A DNA stretch of 64,000 nucleotides from Saprospiraceae bacterium (GCA_025055285.1 JANWXM010000015.1:21642-85641); one strand, 5' to 3'. Shown: positions 1 to 9,141, numbered from the stretch's first letter. Notes: generated from the sequence alone by a model not told the origin. Numbers and translations: made by a program.

Positions 1-197
1 ATCCGGCCGACAAAGTCACTGTTCAACGAGCAATTGCTCGGCTGTATCCTCAAGGTTTGCCGAGTTAACCGGCCGTCTGGTATAGGCAGAAACTTATTGA
101 ATCTATCGAGCGCGAAGGCGAAATGCCTTCTCTTTGCGCGCACTGGGCGAGCTACCTGAGTTGAACTACGAGAAAGGCCCATCATGGCTGGCTCTAT
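1..197 (+). other. left-edge stretch with interrupted coding-like sequence
   Basis: No intact gene is visible. On the + strand, frame 3 reads as plausible protein from base 3 to a TAA at 66-68. The same frame then continues protein-like to about 128 (including KLIESIEREGEMP), and frame 2 takes over from about 131 (SLRALGELPEL). The stop plus the frame change suggest either the 3' end of a gene cut by the window followed by chance coding-like sequence, or a decayed gene running toward the convergent methylase gene that ends at 198. I do not recognise the product. Confidence 0.2.
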
Positions 198-902
198 TCA
201 CTCCTTTCCAAGCAAGAAAACGGTTGGTGCAGCAATCAAAGGCTGTCGGTGCTCGCGCCATAAGCGCACGGGCTTTGTTCGAATAAAGGGTTGCGAACCA
301 GTTAAATCTTGCGCTACGCTTAGAAGCGTGTCGGCCTGAAGGGCAGTCAAGGCTATTTCGAAAAGCCAGGGAGCCCGATAGGGTGTTTCTATAAAGATCT
401 GAGTTTGATTGTTTTGGCGGGCTTGGATTTCTAGTTGGCGCAATTGACGCGTAAGCTCGGGTCGTTTGGGCGACAAATATCCGTGAAAGGTGAAGCGTTG
501 GCCATTGAGACCTGAAGCCATTAGCGCCAATAAAATAGATGATGGACCCACCAAAGGAATTACCGGCACCTCCAAGCGATGCGCGAGAGCAACTACCGCA
601 GCTCCTGGGTCAGCCACCGCCGGACAGCCTGCTTCAGATAACACACCCACATCCGCATTCTGCTGGATAGCGTACTTCAAAATTTCCTCAATCTGAGGCG
701 TCAACTCGCCATTTCGGCCAAATTCAACGAGAACTAATTCACTTATAGGACAGGTTGGGTGAAGGCGCTTCAAAAAGTGCCGCGCACTCTTTGCCCGCTC
801 TACGATAAACACCTTCAATCGCCGAGCAACATCCACCGTCTCTTGCGGAAGTGTCGTCAAGGCTTCTTCCGAAATGGGCGTAGGGATGAGATAAAGAGCC
901 AA
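198..902 (-). CDS. rsmI: RsmI-like tetrapyrrole-methylase-family SAM methyltransferase
   Basis: Predicted to use S-adenosylmethionine to methylate RNA; E. coli RsmI 2'-O-methylates C1402 of 16S rRNA. At 234 residues it shows the class III methylase signature: SEAGCPAVADPG near residues 88-99 (family: SDAGTPxxSDPG), then VPLVGPSS, then FHGYLSPKR, an IETPYRA motif near 170 and the usual end PTVFLLGKE. It is about 50 residues shorter than E. coli RsmI because the C-terminal extension is absent, as in the short form I associate with Bacteroidota. A -7 element (TATTTTTG) lies 46 nt upstream. Family is confident; the exact rRNA target is inferred. Confidence 0.85.
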   Translation of the reverse strand: MALYLIPTPISEEALTTLPQETVDVARRLKVFIVERAKSARHFLKRLHPTCPISELVLVEFGRNGELTPQIEEILKYAIQQNADVGVLSEAGCPAVADPGAAVVALAHRLEVPVIPLVGPSSILLALMASGLNGQRFTFHGYLSPKRPELTRQLRQLEIQARQNNQTQIFIETPYRAPWLFEIALTALQADTLLSVAQDLTGSQPFIRTKPVRLWREHRQPLIAAPTVFLLGKE

Positions 903-947
903 GGGTCGTGCAGAAATTTTTTGTCAAAATTTGAAAAGGTGAATGGT

Positions 948-955
948 CAAAAATA
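948..955 (-). promoter_or_regulatory. TAnnTTTG -7 element for the RsmI-like gene
   Basis: The minus strand reads TATTTTTG, a match to the Bacteroidota -7 consensus TAnnTTTG, 46 nt before the ATG at 902. Confidence 0.5.
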
Positions 956-1141
956 CGAGATCGAAAATAATTTGCTGGGTCTGCGTACATCTTCTGTGAA
1001 AACTACAAAGGCGTGTTGAGTATGTCAACTAGATCAGTCGCTCACTTTCACGTCTTTGCGCACAGAAACCAGGCACTGGGGAACAAGAGCCCGCTCTTCT
1101 ACAACAGAGGTATGTTTACTCAAATACTCCTTCTGAATGGA

Positions 1142-1149
1142 TACTTTTG
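1142..1149 (+). promoter_or_regulatory. TAnnTTTG -7 element for the SRPBCC gene
   Basis: TACTTTTG matches the Bacteroidota -7 consensus. It lies 23 nt before the ATG at 1173, which argues against the upstream in-frame start at 1137. Confidence 0.55.
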
Positions 1150-1172
1150 CTCGGTTTTTTTACTTTTTAGAC

Positions 1173-2264
1173 ATGATACAAAAGAGCACCCTCGTCGGTA
1201 TTGTCCGTTTTCTCCTGTACGTTGTTTTAATTATCGGTGCTTTATTCGCTCTATTCGGCCTTTTTGGAAAGAAAGCCTATCGCCTTGAGCGCCGCATAAC
1301 AATAGCTGCGCCTGTAGATTTGGTGTACGACCAAGTCCGCTACTTTCGCAATTTCAAAGTATGGTCTCCTTGGGCTGGCATGGATGCCGAGGTTCGCATC
1401 GAAGGAAAGGACGGTTTGCCTGGAGCAACCTTTTTGTGGTCGGGGAAGGGTGAGACAGGTAAAGGGAGCATGGTGCTAAAGGCACTGGCAACCAATCGGC
1501 TCGATTTTGAAGTTGCGACAGAAAAACCCTATCGGAGTATTTCTCCTACGTGGTTTGTTTTTGAAGCCGATAGCAGTGGCCAGACGATTGTCAAATGGGT
1601 TTTCTATATGCATATCGCCTATCCGTGGAACGGTCTGGCGATGTTCACCGATATCAACCGGTATGTGGGCCAAGACTTTGAAGCTGGGTTGGAAAACCTC
1701 AAGCGCCATTGCGAAACAATGGTGCCTCGCCTTTACGCTGGCTACGAGGTGCGTGCAGAAGAATGCCGAGAACACGCCTACGCTGGTTTTCGCCAACAGG
1801 TTCCGTTGGCTCAAGTGGAAATCTTCATAAAAGAACACTTAAGGAAATTGGACCTCCTCATCCGAAAACATCAGCTGACGCCTCTTGGGCCAAAAACAGC
1901 GCTATTTTGGAACATAGATAGTACGGCGCATCAGGCCGATGTTGCTGTGGGCGTTCCAATAGTGGCAAATCGAGAGGTTCCATTCCTCGTCCAGAGGTTG
2001 TTTTTCCTCGAAGGTGGGCCATGCTTTTGGGTAGAACAACAAGGGCAACTCGAGCTAAACGCTGCCCAGAAGGCGTTGATGCTCTACCTAGAAGAGAAGG
2101 GGAAGGCTCGCATTCTACCTCTCATGGTTGAGTACCTGTCTAGTTCGGCGGTTGGACAAGATTCGGTGCGCTTGCGCATCGGCGTGCGGGCTTCACCTGC
2201 GCTGCTCTCTCCTCCTGACTCTACAGAAATGGAAGTTGACACTATTCCAGAAGCTAATCAATGA
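1173..2264 (+). CDS. membrane-anchored SRPBCC plus GyrI-like effector-binding protein
   Basis: A 363-residue protein with one N-terminal transmembrane helix (about residues 6-30, rich in L, V, I, F). A START/SRPBCC-type domain follows at about 35-175, recognised from ERRITIAAPVDLVYDQV, SPWAGMD and a GKGSMVLKAL stretch typical of polyketide-cyclase-like proteins. The C-terminal half (about 185-350) resembles the GyrI-like/AraC effector-binding fold. This architecture is known from Bacteroidota; no enzymatic reaction is assigned. It could bind a hydrophobic ligand at the membrane. The ATG at 1173 is preferred over 1137 because a -7 element sits at 1142-1149. It stands alone, with non-coding DNA on both sides. 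Confidence 0.7.
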   Translation: MIQKSTLVGIVRFLLYVVLIIGALFALFGLFGKKAYRLERRITIAAPVDLVYDQVRYFRNFKVWSPWAGMDAEVRIEGKDGLPGATFLWSGKGETGKGSMVLKALATNRLDFEVATEKPYRSISPTWFVFEADSSGQTIVKWVFYMHIAYPWNGLAMFTDINRYVGQDFEAGLENLKRHCETMVPRLYAGYEVRAEECREHAYAGFRQQVPLAQVEIFIKEHLRKLDLLIRKHQLTPLGPKTALFWNIDSTAHQADVAVGVPIVANREVPFLVQRLFFLEGGPCFWVEQQGQLELNAAQKALMLYLEEKGKARILPLMVEYLSSSAVGQDSVRLRIGVRASPALLSPPDSTEMEVDTIPEANQ

Positions 2265-2463
2265 CGCTAGCTGTTGCAGTATTCTTTTCGTTTTCAAGGC
2301 GCTCTTTTTTAATTAATAAGTCGTCCAAAAGAGTGAGAAGGCTTTAAGCGTCTTGCTCTGTGGGCAAGATTTACCTTTCGTGGGCATTGTGGAATTGCGC
2401 CTTTTTCATTACCGCCCATGGAGGAACACGCCGAGAGCCTCTTTCTTCTTGCCTCCCCTGAGA

Positions 2464-2478
2464 GTAAACTCTGTTTAC
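2464..2478. promoter_or_regulatory. small inverted repeat upstream of rfbC
   Basis: GTAAAC-TCT-GTTTAC is a perfect 6-bp inverted repeat with a 3-base spacer, 28 nt before the rfbC start. Its size and position fit an operator, but no regulator is implied by the neighbours and it may be chance. Confidence 0.25.
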
Positions 2479-2505
2479 ATACACATAAAGTAAGCTAATA
2501 AAAGT

Positions 2506-3051
2506 ATGCCTTTTTATTCGACACCTATCTCAGGTTTATGGATTTTTGAGCCAACGGTCTTTACAGATGAACGCGGTTGCTTTTATGAGAGCTACAATCG
2601 CCGTACCTGGGCAGAGATTGGAGTGGAGGCTGATTTTGTCCAGATCAATCAGGCCCATAGCCGGCGCGGTGTGTTGCGGGGCTTGCACTATCAAGTAGGC
2701 GAGATGGCTCAAGCGAAACTTGTACGCGTAATAGCAGGCGAAGTGCTCGACGTCGCCGTGGATTTACGCGAAGACTCGCCAACCTACGGCCAGTGGTTTA
2801 GCATCCGATTAAGCGCAGAAAACCGTCGGCAGTTGTATATTCCGCGAGGGTTTGCTCACGGCTATGCCGTATTAAGTGACCAAGCGGAGTTCCTTTACTT
2901 GTGCGACAACTACTACTCGCGCGCCCATGAGGGCGGCATCCGCTACGATGATCCTACGCTAGCCATTGACTGGCAGTGCAATTTGGATTCTGTTATAGTG
3001 TCGGAAAAAGACCGGGCGCTGCCCTTTTTCGGCGCTCATCGTCGAGCGTAG
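2506..3051 (+). CDS. rfbC: dTDP-4-dehydrorhamnose 3,5-epimerase
   Basis: Catalyses the double epimerisation of dTDP-4-keto-6-deoxyglucose at C3 and C5 in dTDP-L-rhamnose synthesis for surface polysaccharide. The 181 residues match the family length of about 180-190. Hallmarks are FVQINQAHSRRGVLRGLHYQ near residues 44-64 with the catalytic His in RGLHYQ, then AKLVRVIAGEVLDVAVDLR, then IPRGFAHGY, then the CDNYYS segment carrying the catalytic Tyr. No other rhamnose genes (rfbA, B, D) lie beside it, so the pathway is dispersed here. It ends 11 nt from the convergent gene at 3063. Confidence 0.93.
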   Translation: MPFYSTPISGLWIFEPTVFTDERGCFYESYNRRTWAEIGVEADFVQINQAHSRRGVLRGLHYQVGEMAQAKLVRVIAGEVLDVAVDLREDSPTYGQWFSIRLSAENRRQLYIPRGFAHGYAVLSDQAEFLYLCDNYYSRAHEGGIRYDDPTLAIDWQCNLDSVIVSEKDRALPFFGAHRRA

Positions 3052-3062
3052 GGACTAATCGT

Positions 3063-3743
3063 TTATTGCTCGCTTTGCACACTTGCTCGACGGCGGACAG
3101 CTTCCTCAACATTACCGCGCTGTCGCTCAATATCAATGAGAGTGGCTTCTTGGTCTTTTTCATTTTGCGCCAAGTCTTCGCGAGCCTTTTTGAGGCGCGT
3201 CTCAAAGTTAGCGATGTCTTTAAGGAGGTTTTCGTTTTCGCGTCGCAGCCGTTTCAGCTTGTTTTCTAGATCCTTCAATTTATTTTCTTCGGCTCTTACC
3301 TCGTTGTCCGCCAGAGCTTTACGCACCTCCCAATGGAAACGCTTCAACAGGCGAATGGTTTCTTCGGTATGTTGCGGGTCGTCGCGACGGTTGAGAAAAA
3401 AAGGCCCTACATCGAACCACACAAAGAGTTGAACCCCGCCACCCATTCTCTCTACTTCGGAATAAACGGTAAATGTACCTGAGCTAACCGCCGAGGAGCG
3501 ACTTTGCGGCGCAGAGAATTCGTTGCGCTTTCCCTTTTTTAACTTACTGCCAAAATTAGTTCTAACGAATTCACTCCACACCTCATTGACAACCTTTGCA
3601 TCTGCATCCAAAAAAGTCACAGAAAACCCTGGGCGCGTTCCAAACGACATAGCGCGCTCAATTTCCGAAACGGACGAAGTTTGTCCCTGTACAGCAGAAC
3701 CGGAAAAACAAATTAGGAATGAAAGAATAACAAAGGTGCGCAT
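3063..3743 (-). CDS. secreted protein with C-terminal coiled coil, unknown function
   Basis: I do not recognise a named family. The start is placed at the ATG at 3743 because it opens directly onto a signal peptide (MRTFVILSFLICFSGSAVQGQ, cleavage near residue 20); an ATG three codons upstream is also possible. Residues about 25-130 look like a compact mixed alpha/beta domain. From about 140 to the end the protein is a highly charged heptad-like helix (ENKLKDLENKLKRLRRENEN), a clear coiled coil. An envelope or periplasmic structural role is plausible but unproven. It is convergent with rfbC. Confidence 0.7.
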   Translation of the reverse strand: MRTFVILSFLICFSGSAVQGQTSSVSEIERAMSFGTRPGFSVTFLDADAKVVNEVWSEFVRTNFGSKLKKGKRNEFSAPQSRSSAVSSGTFTVYSEVERMGGGVQLFVWFDVGPFFLNRRDDPQHTEETIRLLKRFHWEVRKALADNEVRAEENKLKDLENKLKRLRRENENLLKDIANFETRLKKAREDLAQNEKDQEATLIDIERQRGNVEEAVRRRASVQSEQ

Positions 3744-4317
3744 ATATAGCATTTAAAGACTCTAAATTACCTACAACACAAGAAACTCGCCCAGTTTTTC
3801 GCTCATTATTCGGGTAAAACCCCAGAGGAGTGCAAACACTTTGCAAAGAAATGGAAAAGATTTAAAAAGTAAGTCCACTGCCTACATGCAACACCTTAAT
3901 TGGCCGCCGCTCCAATTTGAAGGCGGAGCTATTTTTCCCTGATGAGCGTTGCCCGTCCTCTTATAAACTTTCCTTTTCAGAGGTAAACTTGCCGAGGTGC
4001 ACTTCCAACCGAACGATCGCGTTCTCTACCAAACTTTGCAGTGCCGCTCCAAAGAGCCTAAAGCTTTTTGAGCCCTTCCGGAACACAATTTTTAGTCGGC
4101 AAAAACGACATTTGTGCCGCTTTTTCGAGTACAAGAGAGACTTTAGCGCAAACGATTGGGCTTTTTTGGAATTTTTTTCCTATCTTTTGAAATCTATAAG
4201 ACAAAGCAACCTACTTTAACCGCACGAAAAAGAAAGGCAGCGGAAAGCTCTTTCTCCACTTAGAATCTGCAAGGAATCATTCTGTTTGTTAAACTGCTAA
4301 CTGTATTTGCTCGAACT
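3744..4317. other. non-coding stretch between the coiled-coil gene and the EF-G-like gene
   Basis: About 570 bases, AT-rich in its second half. A 100-residue + strand frame at 3917-4219 lacks any recognisable motif or regular composition and is not called. Near the right end a TATTTG-like element lies about 10 nt before the ATG at 4318. I see no RNA gene. Confidence 0.5.
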
Positions 4318-6453
4318 ATGCCAAGCTTTAATACCCGTAACATCCGCAACGTCGTACTTGTAGGACACTCCGGCAGCGGTAAAACGACGTTTGCCGAGAC
4401 GATGCTTTACGAAGCAAAGGCCATTAGCCGTCGCGGAAACGTTAGCGACGGAAACACGCAGAGCGACTACACACTTTTAGAGCAACAGCGCGGCCACTCG
4501 CTGTTTACCAGCGTGCTCCATTGTACGTGGAAAGATGTGAAGATTAATATTTTGGACACGCCAGGGCTGGATGACTTCGTAGGCGAAGTGATTGCTGCGC
4601 TAAAAGTAGCCGATACTGCTCTGGTTTTTCTCAACGCGCGCAACGGCGTGGAAGTGGGAACAGAGCTCGTATGGGAATACGTTGAGCGGTATGCTACTCC
4701 TGCGCTCTTTGTAGTCAACCAATTAGACCATGAAAAGGCTGACTTTGAACGCACGCTGGAGCAAGCACGCGAGCGTTTCGGCAGGCGCGTGTTGCCCGTG
4801 CAATTTCCCGTTAGCGTAGGTCCGGGTTTTAATGCGATTGTGGACGCCTTGCGCATGGTAATGTATGTTTTCCCGCCTGGCGGTGGCAAACCTGAAAAAA
4901 AGGAGATACCTGCTGAACACCGAGCGCGAGCCGAAGCCATGCACAATGCTTTGGTGGAAGCAGCGGCCGAGAACGATGAGGCCCTTATGGAAAAATACTT
5001 CGAGAAGGGCACTCTCAACGAGGAAGAATTGGCCTCGGGTTTGCGCATCGGTTTGGCCAACCATCAATTCTTCCCTTTATTCTGTGCTTCCGGCCTCAAC
5101 GACATGGGCTCAGGGCGGATCATGGGCTTTATTCACGATATCTGTCCAAGCCCTGCCGATCGACCGCCTGCAACTTTAGAGGGCGGCGGCACCAAACCTT
5201 GCGACCCTCAAGACCGCCCTTGTGTATTCATCTTCAAAACCGTCCATGAGCCCAAGGTCGGCAACGTGTCTTACTTCAAAGTATATGCTGGTACGTTGAA
5301 GGCTGGCGATGAATTGGTCAATGCCGATAACAGCACAGCAGAACGCTTCACTGCTCTCTACGTATCAGAGGGGAAAAACCGCGAAAGTGTAACTGAATTG
5401 CAAGCAGGTGACATTGGCTGTACTGTAAAACTCAAAAACTCGCACACTAATCAGACCCTCAATCCCAAGGGAGTGGATATAAAAATTGAGCGCATCCAGT
5501 TTCCTGCTCCACGCATCCGAATGGCTGTAGTGCCGCCTAGTAAATCGGATATTGAAAAAATGGCCAATGCATTGCATTCCATTCAAGAGGAGGATCCCAC
5601 ACTAATCGTGGAGCAAAGCCCTGAACTTAAACAAACCATCGTATATGGTCAAGGAGAGCTTCACCTCGAGGTAGTGCGCATCAAGTCGGAGCAAAACTTT
5701 GGCATTCGAATCGAGTATGAAGAGCCGCGCATTCCGTATCGAGAAACCATCACAAAACAGGCGAGCTCTGCTTATCGCCATAAAAAACAAACGGGAGGAG
5801 CCGGCCAGTTTGCCGAAGTGCACATGCGCATTGAGCCATACTACGACGGTATGCCCGCTCCGGCCGATTTAACGGTAAAGAGCATTGAAGTGGAGGAGCT
5901 CAAGTGGGGAGGCAAATTCTCCTTCTGCTGGGCCATTGTAGGAGGGGCTATCGATGCGCGCTTCATCAACGCGATAAAAAAAGGAATCATGGCCAAAATG
6001 GAAGAAGGCCCTCTAACAGGTTCGTATTGCCGCGACATCCGGGTGAGTATTTACGACGGAAAAATGCACCCCGTAGATTCCAACGATATGGCCTTCCAAA
6101 CGGCATCTTCGATGGCTTTCAAAGAAGCCTTTCCGCAAGCCGGACCTCAAGTACTTGAACCCATCTATGACCTAGAAGTCATGTGTGACGCTGAAGTGAT
6201 GGGCAGCGTTATGGGCGACCTCCAGACACGACGCGCAGTCATCATGGGTATGGATTCAGAAGGACATTATCAGATTATCCGCGCTCGCGTGCCGCTTAAA
6301 GAATTGCACCGCTATTCTTCTGCGTTGCGTTCCCTGACTCAAGGAAAGGCTAAGTTTAGCATTGCCTTCGCAGAATATGCACCTGTGCCTCCGGACATCC
6401 AGGCTAAACTTGTGGCCGAATATGCAGCCCGCGCCAAGGAAGAGGAGGCGTAG
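4318..6453 (+). CDS. elongation factor G-like translational GTPase (EF-G2 type)
   Basis: A 711-residue GTPase with the EF-G domain order. G1 is GHSGSGKT at residues 16-23, G3 is DTPG at 80-83 and G4 is NQLD at 134-137 (canonical NKxD). Domain II follows at about 300-390, then the III-V region, with the domain IV hallmark YRHKKQTGGAGQFAEV near 490. The residue after DTPG is Leu rather than the His found in canonical EF-G (DTPGHVDF), and the switch I region is divergent. This fits the EF-G-like paralog class (FusA2-like), whose role differs from or is accessory to translocation. It is monocistronic, and no ribosomal protein or EF-Tu genes are nearby, which also argues against it being the main fusA. 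Confidence 0.85.
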   Translation: MPSFNTRNIRNVVLVGHSGSGKTTFAETMLYEAKAISRRGNVSDGNTQSDYTLLEQQRGHSLFTSVLHCTWKDVKINILDTPGLDDFVGEVIAALKVADTALVFLNARNGVEVGTELVWEYVERYATPALFVVNQLDHEKADFERTLEQARERFGRRVLPVQFPVSVGPGFNAIVDALRMVMYVFPPGGGKPEKKEIPAEHRARAEAMHNALVEAAAENDEALMEKYFEKGTLNEEELASGLRIGLANHQFFPLFCASGLNDMGSGRIMGFIHDICPSPADRPPATLEGGGTKPCDPQDRPCVFIFKTVHEPKVGNVSYFKVYAGTLKAGDELVNADNSTAERFTALYVSEGKNRESVTELQAGDIGCTVKLKNSHTNQTLNPKGVDIKIERIQFPAPRIRMAVVPPSKSDIEKMANALHSIQEEDPTLIVEQSPELKQTIVYGQGELHLEVVRIKSEQNFGIRIEYEEPRIPYRETITKQASSAYRHKKQTGGAGQFAEVHMRIEPYYDGMPAPADLTVKSIEVEELKWGGKFSFCWAIVGGAIDARFINAIKKGIMAKMEEGPLTGSYCRDIRVSIYDGKMHPVDSNDMAFQTASSMAFKEAFPQAGPQVLEPIYDLEVMCDAEVMGSVMGDLQTRRAVIMGMDSEGHYQIIRARVPLKELHRYSSALRSLTQGKAKFSIAFAEYAPVPPDIQAKLVAEYAARAKEEEA

Positions 6454-7289
6454 CACGAGGTCTTTTCTCCTGTCTCGCGCCTACCGGCTAAGCATTGCAG
6501 CCCAGCCGGCATCAATTATTCTTAGTTTGTAAAAGCAGAATAAGTGACACACGAGAAATTTCCTCTTACACCTAACATCAACGGCTCCTGAAAAAAGTGG
6601 ACGTGAGGACGCCCAGGACGCGTTCCAGTTGGATTGCGCCCAGAAACAACGGAAACTCGTCCGGTCGGGAAGGCAGAATATTTCGTCTCAGGATGAGGAG
6701 AAAGGAACGTGCCCAAGCTGCTGTCTGGTCGACTAGAGTAGCTCTCGACGAGTCTGGCCAATGGGAGTTACATGCTAGGAGCAGCAAATGATAGCGAGAC
6801 ACCTTGTACGCCTAGCCTTCCTTTCGGTGCTAATAAGCAGCGGGTTAAATTTCTACCAACCCTTTAATGTAATTTGGAAGGAAAATACAAACGGCAATTA
6901 AACCATTCCCTGCAATCCTTGTTTATCTGTTCGGTTTGCAAAGTAGAGTTGTTTTCATAAGGTTAGTTAATAGGGTTTTAGGTGTTTTCATAGAGCTGGG
7001 GCAGCAATGTCCCGGCTCTTTTTAATTAATTAACTTACCTGGCTCTACTGGTCAGCACAATGGTTATCGGTGCGGGTCGCCGTACCTTCGCGTAGAAAAT
7101 CTCATGTAGGGACATTCAATCTCCTAAGAGGTTTCGTCTATAGCGCGTTGTGTATTTGAGTTATTGTTTCCCAGCATATGGAAACCATCGACTCTTTGCT
7201 TAACGAGCCATCCGCCGTGTATGATTCGACAATGTTGCGTTATTTTTTGTTATAAGAACATCTTTCTTCAACCTGCATAAATTTTTCGC
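6454..7289. other. 836-base non-coding stretch with an orphan terminator
   Basis: Two overlapping minus-strand frames (6522-6802) have no recognisable protein features and are not called. An intrinsic terminator (6993-7023) lies 540 nt after the EF-G-like stop, too far to be an obvious terminator for that gene. The AT-rich segment at about 6900-6990 could therefore encode a short RNA that ends there. Confidence 0.4.
6993..7023 (+). terminator. intrinsic terminator, upstream transcript unknown
   Basis: GAGCTGGGG (6993-7001) pairs with TCCCGGCTC (7010-7018), with G-T pairs, across an 8-base loop. A run of T residues follows. Confidence 0.65.
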
Positions 7290-8450
7290 GTGGCGCACAC
7301 TGAATCTTTTTCTGTTCGCACTTATTTCGACAGCTTGCGTCAGGATGTGCAGTTTGGAATTTCGGTGCTGTACAGCCTGTTTCGCGGTAATGCCAAATAC
7401 TTAGTTGAATTGGGCCTGAATGAGCACGAGGCGGCGCACTGTTTTCGCTTAGCTATTAGTGATGTAACGCGTTTGGCTCGTTCAGAAGAGAAGCCTGATG
7501 AATATTCCATGGAGGAACTGCTCAGACAGCTCAGTTTGAGTCATGCTCTGCTTTTACACCCTTACCTGAGAGTGGAGCTGCCTGAGCATCCGCTACTTGT
7601 GAAAGCCGATATCCTTCAGACTCAGCAGAAGGCAGCAGTATGGTCAGCGCTGGAGAACTTGGATGCTGATTGTCAGGAGGTGTTGCTGACTCAGCCTACG
7701 TTGGTTGAAGGGCCGTGTGCAGAGGCTTTGAGAGAAAAACTGCAGGGAGTGTCCTCCGAAATGGTGCAGACTGCTCTTTTGGATGTAGAGGGTTTTCGCA
7801 GTTGGAAATACGCTGGCGCGAACGAGCAGATATATCAAAAATCTACTACTAAAATTCAGTCTGCCGAAGGCAATGGTCGAAGCGTTTGGCGTTGGGCAAT
7901 GTTCATCTTCCTAGGAGTCGTGTGCGCATATGCAGCATACCAGTTTCTTTTCCGGCCAAAGACGCTTGCTGAGTTGTATGCCCAAAACTTTGTACCGCCG
8001 CGAAGCCTGTTGGCCGACTGGCAACAACGCCACAGAGCAAACAGCGATTCTACGACTCCTCCCCTAACTGAAAATTGCTGGATGCTTCTGCGTGAATCGG
8101 ACGCAGCTTATCAAGCAGGCAATCTGCACGGAGCGATGGATCCGCTTTTGCTCATTGTGTTAGACACGATGGCCGCTTGCAGGTCCGATGCGTGGCTTTA
8201 CTTAGGCATCATCCACCTCCGCCTTGAAGATCCTATTGCTGCCATGCAATGCTTTGCTAAAATTGAAGACTTTGAGCATTTCGGAGAAGACATATACTGG
8301 TATCAAGTGATGGCATATCTGCAAATTGCTCAGAACAACCCTCAGCAGCGCGAGCGCGTAGCAAAAGCCGTTGAACTAGCCATACCAAACCTCCATACCC
8401 CTGAACGCCGGGCGCGCGCTGAAGCTTTGCTTAAGAATCTCTCGCCTTAA
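7290..8450 (+). CDS. single-pass membrane protein with helical-repeat C-terminus
   Basis: Unrecognised 386-residue protein. Residues 1-195 are soluble and helix-rich, with a weak resemblance to regulatory helical domains. A transmembrane segment lies near 203-221 (WAMFIFLGVVCAYAAYQFLF). The C-terminal 160 residues look like TPR-type helical pairs (AYQAGNLHGAMDPLLLIV, LGIIHLRLEDPIAAMQCFAK). The start codon is a GTG at 7290; the true start could be elsewhere because no good promoter or ribosome binding site fixes it. It ends 8 nt before rsmG and probably shares its transcript. Topology suggests a cytoplasmic N-domain and an exported TPR domain, by inference only. Confidence 0.65.
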   Translation: MAHTESFSVRTYFDSLRQDVQFGISVLYSLFRGNAKYLVELGLNEHEAAHCFRLAISDVTRLARSEEKPDEYSMEELLRQLSLSHALLLHPYLRVELPEHPLLVKADILQTQQKAAVWSALENLDADCQEVLLTQPTLVEGPCAEALREKLQGVSSEMVQTALLDVEGFRSWKYAGANEQIYQKSTTKIQSAEGNGRSVWRWAMFIFLGVVCAYAAYQFLFRPKTLAELYAQNFVPPRSLLADWQQRHRANSDSTTPPLTENCWMLLRESDAAYQAGNLHGAMDPLLLIVLDTMAACRSDAWLYLGIIHLRLEDPIAAMQCFAKIEDFEHFGEDIYWYQVMAYLQIAQNNPQQRERVAKAVELAIPNLHTPERRARAEALLKNLSP

Positions 8451-8458
8451 CCGATCAC

Positions 8459-9097
8459 ATGGAGTTTATTGATCGCTATTTTCCTGACCTCAATCCAATT
8501 CAGCGTTCACAGTTCGAACAACTTCCCGAGCTATACCGTACTTGGAACGCGCGCGTAAACCTCATCTCGAGGCAAGACATAGCCCAGCTGGAACTCAAGC
8601 ACATCTTGCACTCCCTCGCTATCGCCAAGGCCTTCACCTTTGTGGCAGGTGCTCGCATCCTCGATCTCGGTACGGGGGGAGGCTTCCCTGGCATACCGCT
8701 TGCTATCCTGTTGCCCGACGTTCACTTCACCCTCATTGACGGCACGGGCAAAAAAATTGCTGTCGTGCAGACGCTTATTAAAACACTATCTTTAACCAAT
8801 GCCGTAGCTATTCATGCCCGAGCAGAGGAAATGAAGCAACGCCACAGCTTCGATTTCGTCGTGTCGAGGGCCGTGGCTTCCTTACCGCAATTGCTTCGAT
8901 GGAGTCAGCCACTTTTGAGCAAAACCCATCGGCATGCCTATCCCAACGGCCTCATTGCTTTAAAGGGCGGCAACCTTAAGCCAGAAATTGAGGCCCTGCC
9001 AGGAAAAGCTCATCAATACGTAGAGGTCTTTGCTGTGCAAGACTTCTTTGCTGAACCGGTATTCGAGGAAAAGTGGATTGTTTATGTTCAAGGGTAG
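8459..9097 (+). CDS. rsmG: 16S rRNA (guanine527-N7)-methyltransferase
   Basis: Methylates N7 of G527 in 16S rRNA with SAM as donor. The 212 residues match RsmG/GidB. The N-terminal helical part holds WNARVNLISRQD, and a Rossmann fold follows with the SAM loop ILDLGTGGGFPGIPLAIL near residues 66-83. Next come LIDGTGKKI, a VVSRAVASLPQLL motif and LKGGNL. It lies between the membrane/TPR gene (8-nt gap) and folC, suggesting one transcript, although folC appears to have its own -7 element. Loss of RsmG in other bacteria gives low-level streptomycin resistance. Confidence 0.94.
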   Translation: MEFIDRYFPDLNPIQRSQFEQLPELYRTWNARVNLISRQDIAQLELKHILHSLAIAKAFTFVAGARILDLGTGGGFPGIPLAILLPDVHFTLIDGTGKKIAVVQTLIKTLSLTNAVAIHARAEEMKQRHSFDFVVSRAVASLPQLLRWSQPLLSKTHRHAYPNGLIALKGGNLKPEIEALPGKAHQYVEVFAVQDFFAEPVFEEKWIVYVQG

Positions 9098-9141
9098 TCG
9101 TTGACGGCCTACAGCGTCATTGGCGAGAGGCAAATTTCCTT

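Noticed and set aside
1013..1288. 91-residue + strand frame overlapping the SRPBCC gene start
   Set aside because: It overlaps a well-supported gene in another frame and has no recognisable features.
3917..4219. 100-residue + strand frame upstream of the EF-G-like gene
   Set aside because: No recognisable motif, irregular composition and no promoter fit; taken as chance.
6522..6802. Overlapping minus-strand frames after the EF-G-like gene
   Set aside because: Arg/Ser-rich low-information sequence without family resemblance or a plausible start signal.
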